DNA from: Conus ventricosus
Taxonomy: Eukaryota; Mollusca; Gastropoda; Neogastropoda; Conidae
Length of the DNA stretch: 12,500 nt
NCBI GenBank assembly: GCA_018398815.1
Contig: CM031616.1
Location: 36,041,308 to 36,053,807, forward strand
Reading direction: 5' to 3'
Below, piece by piece: positions 8,801-12,500 of this stretch. Every line of letters starts with the position of its first letter. The first letter of the stretch is position 1. Both the position numbers and the translations under genes were made by a program. The notes beneath the pieces are model-generated. The model was not told the DNA's origin. It saw only the letters and a list, made by a program, of their open reading frames with translations, and did not search any database.

Positions 8801-9275
8801 TATCACACTGGGAATTTTATAGCCAGACGGGTATCTGTATCCCACTGCCGGTTACAAGATATGATTTTAAAGGTAAAGTTTATTCCTTCAGCGTACTAAT
8901 CGTCCTTAATTTCATGCTGTTTCTGTTTATCTCTGTGGGTCAGGCCCTGATCTTCTGGTCTGTACAAACCAATGCATTGGATACAAACACAACGAAGATA
9001 ACAAGGGACATAACCATCGCTCAGAGGCTGATCACTGTTGCAGTGACAGATTTATGTGCTGGTTTCCTATTGGACTGTGTGGAATGTTGGCCTTGGCTGG
9101 CACTCCCATCCCTGAAGAGGTGAACGTGGCCCTAGCTGTTTTCATATTGCCGTTAAACTCTTCAGTCAATCCTTTTATGTACACGTTCAACACACTGGCT
9201 GAAAGAGTGAGAAAATCTAACGAAGCAAAACTGATGAACTGGCTGGAATCCCATGCTGAGCTGATAGTGAGTTGA
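5837..9275 (+). CDS. GRL101-like G-protein coupled receptor (CUB-like, LDLa, C-type lectin, LRR, 7TM), broken by five frame changes
   Basis: This is a plasma-membrane receptor of the molluscan GRL101 type, related to relaxin receptors (LGR type C). In order it has a CUB-like segment (5879-6230), a first LDLa-like repeat (6261-6359), a C-type lectin domain (6378-6861), a Cys-containing linker, four LDLa repeats (7120-7657), a Cys-rich LRR cap, LRRs (about 7735-8250), a Cys-rich C-terminal cap, seven helices (about 8365-9190) and a short tail ending at TGA 9273-9275. Single-base frame changes lie at about 6231-6260, 6627-6632, 7317-7325, 7676-7686 and 9048-9052. Across each one the domain continues without loss, and no nonsense codon is seen. 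The frame is open from 5807. No signal peptide or convincing start Met is visible (ATG at 5879 is already inside the CUB-like part), so the gene is 5'-incomplete here. It is a young pseudogene, or an intact gene with assembly indels. Confidence 0.92.
5879..6250 (+). other. CUB-like N-terminal ectodomain segment of the receptor
   Basis: The translated segment has a CUB-like beginning (SSGYITVEPNGSF), a hydrophobic strand VMVIF after an N-glycosylation site (NVT), and a closing strand FQLFFSFIPVT. These match the order of strands in CUB domains of this receptor family. The usual first cysteine is not in view, which fits an exon break upstream. Assignment is by pattern only. Confidence 0.55.
6261..6861 (+). 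other. First LDLa-like repeat and C-type lectin domain of the receptor
   Basis: The segment starts WNCSV and leads into CNHQTECEDGRDETEHC, a truncated LDLa repeat with the calcium-binding acidic end. The lectin-like fold begins CQGLVALCDSCYKFV (6378 on). It has the DYCGLLGG helix motif and LWVGF, the counterpart of the usual WIGL core, and it closes with a C...LVCEF pair near 6820-6861. The one-base T insertion near 6630 splits it between two frames. The sugar-binding EPN/QPD type motif is not evident, so carbohydrate binding cannot be claimed. Confidence 0.75.
7120..7657 (+). other. Four LDLa repeats of the receptor
   Basis: Four six-cysteine modules can be counted, starting at 7120, 7219, 7430 and 7553. 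Acidic calcium-site ends are visible: DCRDQSDESLC, HCQDESDEKN, DCIDHQDEEGC and HCPLRDDELLC. The second is interrupted by a frame change at about 7320. A linker of about 100 nt separates repeats two and three. In relaxin receptors the LDLa module is needed for activation; GRL101-type receptors carry many more of them. Confidence 0.85.
7735..9275 (+). other. Leucine-rich repeats and seven-transmembrane domain of the receptor
   Basis: About five LRRs are readable, for example VRILDLNGNKF, LKILFLSNNPL and LTVLDLSHTPM. They are followed by a Cys-rich cap (CCQEIL, then two more Cys). TM1 carries GN at the 1.50 site and TM2 reads NLTMADFLMG, typical of glycoprotein-hormone and relaxin receptor relatives. 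TM3 ends in DRF (8674-8682) in place of DRY, as in leucine-rich-repeat receptors. TM6 has CWFPIG and TM7 ends NPFMY (9168-9182), the NPxxY switch. A missing T near 9050, at the start of the CWFPIG segment of TM6, shifts the frame. The cytoplasmic tail is short, about 30 residues. Confidence 0.93.
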
Positions 9276-9381
9276 TCATAATTGGATTCGACAGACCTAC
9301 TCGGGTTGGTGCACTACTTTGGAAATACCAGCAGGTACTTGCACTACATAGGCTACACCTTAATTCAGAAAGTAGACAAAC

Positions 9382-9512
9382 TGGCAAATGAATAAATAAT
9401 TAAATGAATGAATGAATAAACATATAAACAAACAAACAAACAAATGAATAAATACATACATACATAAGTATAAGGAGAGTGAAAAACAGATATATAGACA
9501 GACAGACAGATA
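9382..9512. repeat. Compound AT-rich tetranucleotide microsatellite
   Basis: Runs of AATG/AATA, AAAC, ATAC and GACA follow one another. Two AATAAA hexamers (9391-9396 and 9415-9420) lie 115-145 nt after the receptor stop codon and could serve as polyadenylation signals. They may also be chance products of the repeat. Confidence 0.9.
9391..9396 (+). promoter_or_regulatory. Candidate polyadenylation signal of the receptor gene
   Basis: AATAAA at a sensible distance (116 nt) after the receptor stop. It sits inside an A-rich microsatellite, so the evidence is weak. Confidence 0.35.
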
Positions 9513-9734
9513 TAAAACAAAGTAGATGGAAGTATGGTTGGACAGTAATACAGCCATTTTAGGAAATTTGGGATTTGTTTTTTTTTTTCTCCACAAACGC
9601 TATGTGACAAGACTTGAAACGAAATCAATTGACTAACAAATACCAACGATTATAACTTTTTTGTTTTACACGTCAGTGTTGTGATTTGGCAAATGAACAG
9701 TTTTCATAACTGCATTATCGCATTTTTCCGTTTT

Positions 9735-9771
9735 GTGTGTGTGTTTGCGCGCGCGGCGCGCGCGCGCGCGC

Positions 9772-9823
<52 letters not shown>
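9735..9823. repeat. (GT)n-(GC)n-(GT)n alternating purine-pyrimidine tract
   Basis: A short GT run is followed by an almost uninterrupted GC alternation (9747-9772, one GG break at 9755-9756) and then about 25 GT dinucleotides to 9823. Such tracts are classical Z-DNA formers. Confidence 0.95.
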
Positions 9824-9826
<3 letters not shown>

Positions 9827-9900
9827 ACATGTAAAACCATTATTGACTTTATGTTCGTTCCAATATGGGTTTCAACTCAAGCATGATCACAACAAGACCT

Positions 9901-10464
9901 GAAGGAAATCCTGTAAAGGGCTTATGGCGTCAAGTACATTGAAGGAAACCCACACAATGGTAGGATGATTAATGCACTGAAAGAACCCCTCCAGAATGTC
10001 TCACTGCTAAAATGATGTCGACCACACTGGAGGTCAATCTGTAGAAGGCTTTTGCGCTGATATGATGTTGACTGCACTTTTTTTTTAAACCTTTAGGAGG
10101 CCTTACCATTGATATGACAATGACTGTGAAAGACAGTCCTGTAGAAGTATGCAATGACTGTGCTGAAGACAGTCCTGTAAAGTATGACAATGACTGTGCT
10201 GAAGACAGTCCTATAGAAGGCCTTACCATTGATATGATAATGACTGTGCTGAAGAAAATCCCGTAGAAGGTCTTACCACTGTTTTACCGTTGAATAAAAT
10301 CCTGTAAGAGTTACCGCTTACATGATGTTGACAACACTGAAAAACATTCTGTTGAAGGCATTGCAGCTGACATTATGTCAACAGCAATGAAGGAAATCCT
10401 TTCGAAGTCTTATCGCTGACACAATGACGACTACTCTGAAGAAAATCCTGTGGGAAAACTGATT
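9901..10464. repeat. Diverged 50-bp tandem repeat (about 12-13 units)
   Basis: Each unit starts GAAGRAAATCCTGTAGAAGG, continues CTTACCGCTGATATGATG and ends TTGACTACACT. Unit starts are visible at about 9901, 9941, 9979, 10029, 10079, 10128, 10165, 10201, 10251, 10292, 10339, 10389 and 10438. Full units are 47-50 bp; shorter ones of 36-42 bp lack an internal block. Units differ by substitutions throughout, so the array is old. The sequence just left of 9901 may hold one more decayed unit. Confidence 0.85.
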
Positions 10465-11208
10465 GCATTAAAAATACTGTCTGTGAATGTTTCATTATTC
10501 CCTAACTGATCATCTTGATGAAGAGTTTTAAACACAGAAAAATGTATATGATGGGGAAATTCCCCCACTGTCACCTATTCCATCAGGAAATGACCATCCA
10601 TGACGAACTCGAATTAAGGCTAGAGCTGTAAATCCAAGAGACGTTCGTGACCTTTTCACGTAACCCTGAATGAGGCAGCTTTCTGTTGGGCCTATCTGTG
10701 AGTGTGTTAGCTTGGTTCACGCCTCAAGGCCTTTGACAAGACATCTTTACTAGATGGATATGTTGAGGCATGTTGTAAGGTCAAAAAGGGATTGGAAACC
10801 TCATCAAAAGAGTTTTAAGTTTCCATTTGAAATCAGGCTCGTCATCCGGAGACAAAAAAAAACCTGAACACTTTCGGTCTCGTCTGCAAGGCACATCCTA
10901 TGTGTGTGTTTTCTGGCCGGATCCTTTGATGTGGTCGTCAACATCATTCCAACGCCGCAGCTTGGGGTAATCCTTTTGGAAATTTCAGGTCGGGATGTAG
11001 AATGGTCTCGAGTGTGGTGTCGTTAACGTGTATAGTCGCTAGCGAGAAGCAAACCGAAGCAAAATGATCCCCACGGCAAGTGTGAAGCCTAGTGCGGCGT
11101 TCAGCTACCAAACTTGCTCAAATCAGCTGATCGTCTCCACTCCACAAACAATGGGAAAAGTGATGATGTTTCGTACCAACAGTGGGCCTTTGGCATATTT
11201 CATCCCCG
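10465..11208. other. No recognised gene or repeat
   Basis: All frames are short. One near-palindrome (ggggaaattcccc, 10553-10565) and ordinary AT-rich sequence are all that I can point to. I see no domain, RNA gene or transposon end. Confidence 0.5.
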
Positions 11209-11615
11209 TTTGAGACCAGGTGCCTGAGGAAACTACTCCGCATCTCCTACAAAGAACACAAGAGCAATGATTATGTCCTGTTCGGAAACTGGTCACCAAC
11301 CTAGTCGGACCCCACGAACCACTTCTGGCAACCGTCAAACGACGGAAGATGGCATGGTTTGGCCACGCCATTCGTCACAACACCCTCTCCAAAACCATCC
11401 TCCAAGGTACCGTTGAATGAGGGCGCAGACGAGGACGGCAGAGAAAGAGTTGGTCCGAAAATATAAAGGACTGGACCAAAATGACCATGCCGATCTCCTC
11501 ACGACAGCTACAAACAGAAGAGCCTGGAGAGAAACGGCGGCTGCCTCATCACGTCCCCCCAACGACCCTAGCGGTCAGGGGAATGACTGACTGACTGACT
11601 GACTGACTGATTGAC
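11209..11615 (+). mobile_element. 3' end of a second LINE, decayed, with (TGAC)n tail
   Basis: The plus strand encodes the C-terminal part of a LINE ORF2: FETRCLRKLLRISY, then KRRKMAWFGHAIRH, then RRRGRQRKSW, then RRAWRETAAASSRPPND and SGQGND followed by TGA (11588-11590). This is the conserved post-RT tail of a family common in mollusc and other invertebrate genomes. The copy has frame changes near 11280 and 11490 and a true nonsense codon (TGA 11418-11420, where Gly is expected). The stop codon runs straight into a (TGAC)n tail of about seven units (11583-11615), so there is almost no 3' UTR. It is truncated at its 5' end. Which clade it belongs to (RTE-like or other) is not settled. Confidence 0.85.
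11583..11615. repeat. (TGAC)n microsatellite tail of the second LINE
   Basis: Tandem TGAC with one T insertion near its end. It begins at the ORF2 stop codon, as expected for a LINE with a simple-repeat 3' tail instead of poly(A). Confidence 0.9.
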
Positions 11616-12410
11616 ATCCCCACTCCTTACCCAAATTCGTTGATAACTTGCCTTTTATTCTTTACCAATGCATTATGAAATACACGGTCTTTTTCAGTGC
11701 AGTTTTAGGGGCATTTACATTGAAACTCAACTTCTGCACACGCATCAAGTAAGAACTCTTGTCGCAGGGATCGTTTATTATTTCCTTCGGTTTGCTTCTT
11801 GCAAGCGACAATACATGTTTACCACACCAACAAACTTATCCTAGGATTTCGTGCATGCGTAGAAGGGAAGGTGTTCCAGTTATGCCTAGTTTTGTTCCTA
11901 AAACGCTCAACTGAATACCGTTTTCCTTTGCCTGCCAGATTCGTGCTGTCCAGACAATGAAAAGGAAGAAGGAGATTGTAATTCTCATTGTCATCCCCAT
12001 CTTCAAGGCCTGATATTTGGATCAAACTGGCCTGGTGGATTCTTGGTAGATCTCGGAGTGCTGGTTTCGTGTTTGAGGTCTCAACTAAAATGTTACCTTT
12101 GTTTTCTTTTGTTCTCTTTGTGGTGTAAATTTTGGTTTCCATGAAGCAAAAGGCGTGCAAATAGTTGTAAATTCAATCTTTGTTAATTTGACGTTAGATT
12201 TGCGCATTAAAAGGTTTTGTGCCCTCAGCAACAGTGCTGCCTTTTAATGACACCAGAGTGACATCAATCTATACTGTACACACACACACAGCGCGCACGC
12301 ACGCTTTTGAGGTGAATCTCATGGAATAGGCAATTGAAATAGATGTTTAGTTTCTTAATTTTATTCTAAGATGCAAAGGGCATGGCTGTTCGTCAGGCCA
12401 ATTAGGATAA
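11616..12410. other. No recognised gene; small CA/GC tract inside
   Basis: I see no domain, RNA gene or mobile-element signature. An open frame of 113 codons on the minus strand (12160-11819) has no recognisable motif. Alternating (CA)n and GCGCGCACGCACGC at 12275-12304 is a short Z-prone stretch. Confidence 0.5.
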
Positions 12411-12419
12411 TGAAACGAC

Positions 12420-12500
12420 GCCTGCTGTTATTGCTGCTGATGCTGCTGGTTGTTGCTGTTTGCTGTTGCTGCAGCTGCTGCTGCTGTTACTACTACTACC
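12420..12500. repeat. CTG-rich trinucleotide repeat, runs off the right edge
   Basis: Imperfect CTG/TTG triplets are followed by TAC triplets at the very end (ttactactactac). No open coding context is visible, so it is treated as a microsatellite. Confidence 0.85.

Noticed and set aside
7723..9123. Reading the frame segments of the receptor as separate genes
   Set aside because: Each segment ends in the middle of a domain that continues in the next frame within a few bases, so they are one gene.
9360..9646. Minus-strand open frames rich in Tyr, Cys and Leu
   Set aside because: Translations of the tetranucleotide microsatellite.
11123..11562. Minus-strand open frames opposite the second LINE
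   Set aside because: Antisense shadows of the plus-strand ORF2 tail, which has recognisable family motifs.
11819..12160. A 113-codon minus-strand open frame
   Set aside because: No recognisable domain and no supporting context. A remnant of a LINE C terminus was considered, but no specific motif supports it.

Overview
The window is nuclear DNA from an animal, most likely a mollusc and probably a gastropod. The main evidence is a receptor of the GRL101 type, a family first described in the snail Lymnaea, with an ectodomain of CUB-like, LDL-receptor class A (LDLa), C-type lectin and leucine-rich repeat (LRR) parts. The DNA also has non-LTR retrotransposon (LINE) remnants, minisatellites and many microsatellites. 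I see no bacterial or organellar signature. The species is inferred, not shown.

Layout. 1-3640 (minus strand): the 5' part of an APE-type LINE. It comprises a short 5' UTR, ORF1 (coiled coil plus SGNH/GDSL hydrolase-like domain), and ORF2 (APE-type endonuclease, then reverse transcriptase as far as the YADD motif). The rest of ORF2 and the 3' end lie beyond the left edge. 3643-4735: two adjoining arrays of related 30-bp units (about 10 plus about 25 copies), with a decayed edge to about 5005. 5006-5836: no recognisable gene. 5837-9275 (plus strand): one uninterrupted receptor gene body, readable through to its stop only across five single-base frame changes. 9276-9900: AT-rich compound microsatellites and a strongly Z-prone (GC)n(GT)n tract. 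9901-10464: a diverged 50-bp tandem repeat. 10465-11208: nothing recognised. 11209-11615 (plus): the 3' end of a second, older LINE with a (TGAC)n tail. 11616-12410: nothing recognised. 12420-12500: CTG-rich trinucleotide repeat.

The receptor is the only host-like gene. It should be a plasma-membrane seven-helix receptor related to the relaxin-receptor (LGR type C) group. The two LINEs and the arrays are independent neighbours, not partners in a pathway.

The points that most deserve a second look are: (1) a perfect TISU/YY1-type element at the LINE 5' end, opening a five-codon upstream ORF; (2) the 30-bp array directly behind that LINE promoter; (3) loss of the nucleophile serine in the ORF1 hydrolase; (4) damage in both the receptor and the large LINE that consists almost only of single-base indels at similar density, which may reflect assembly error rather than biological decay.
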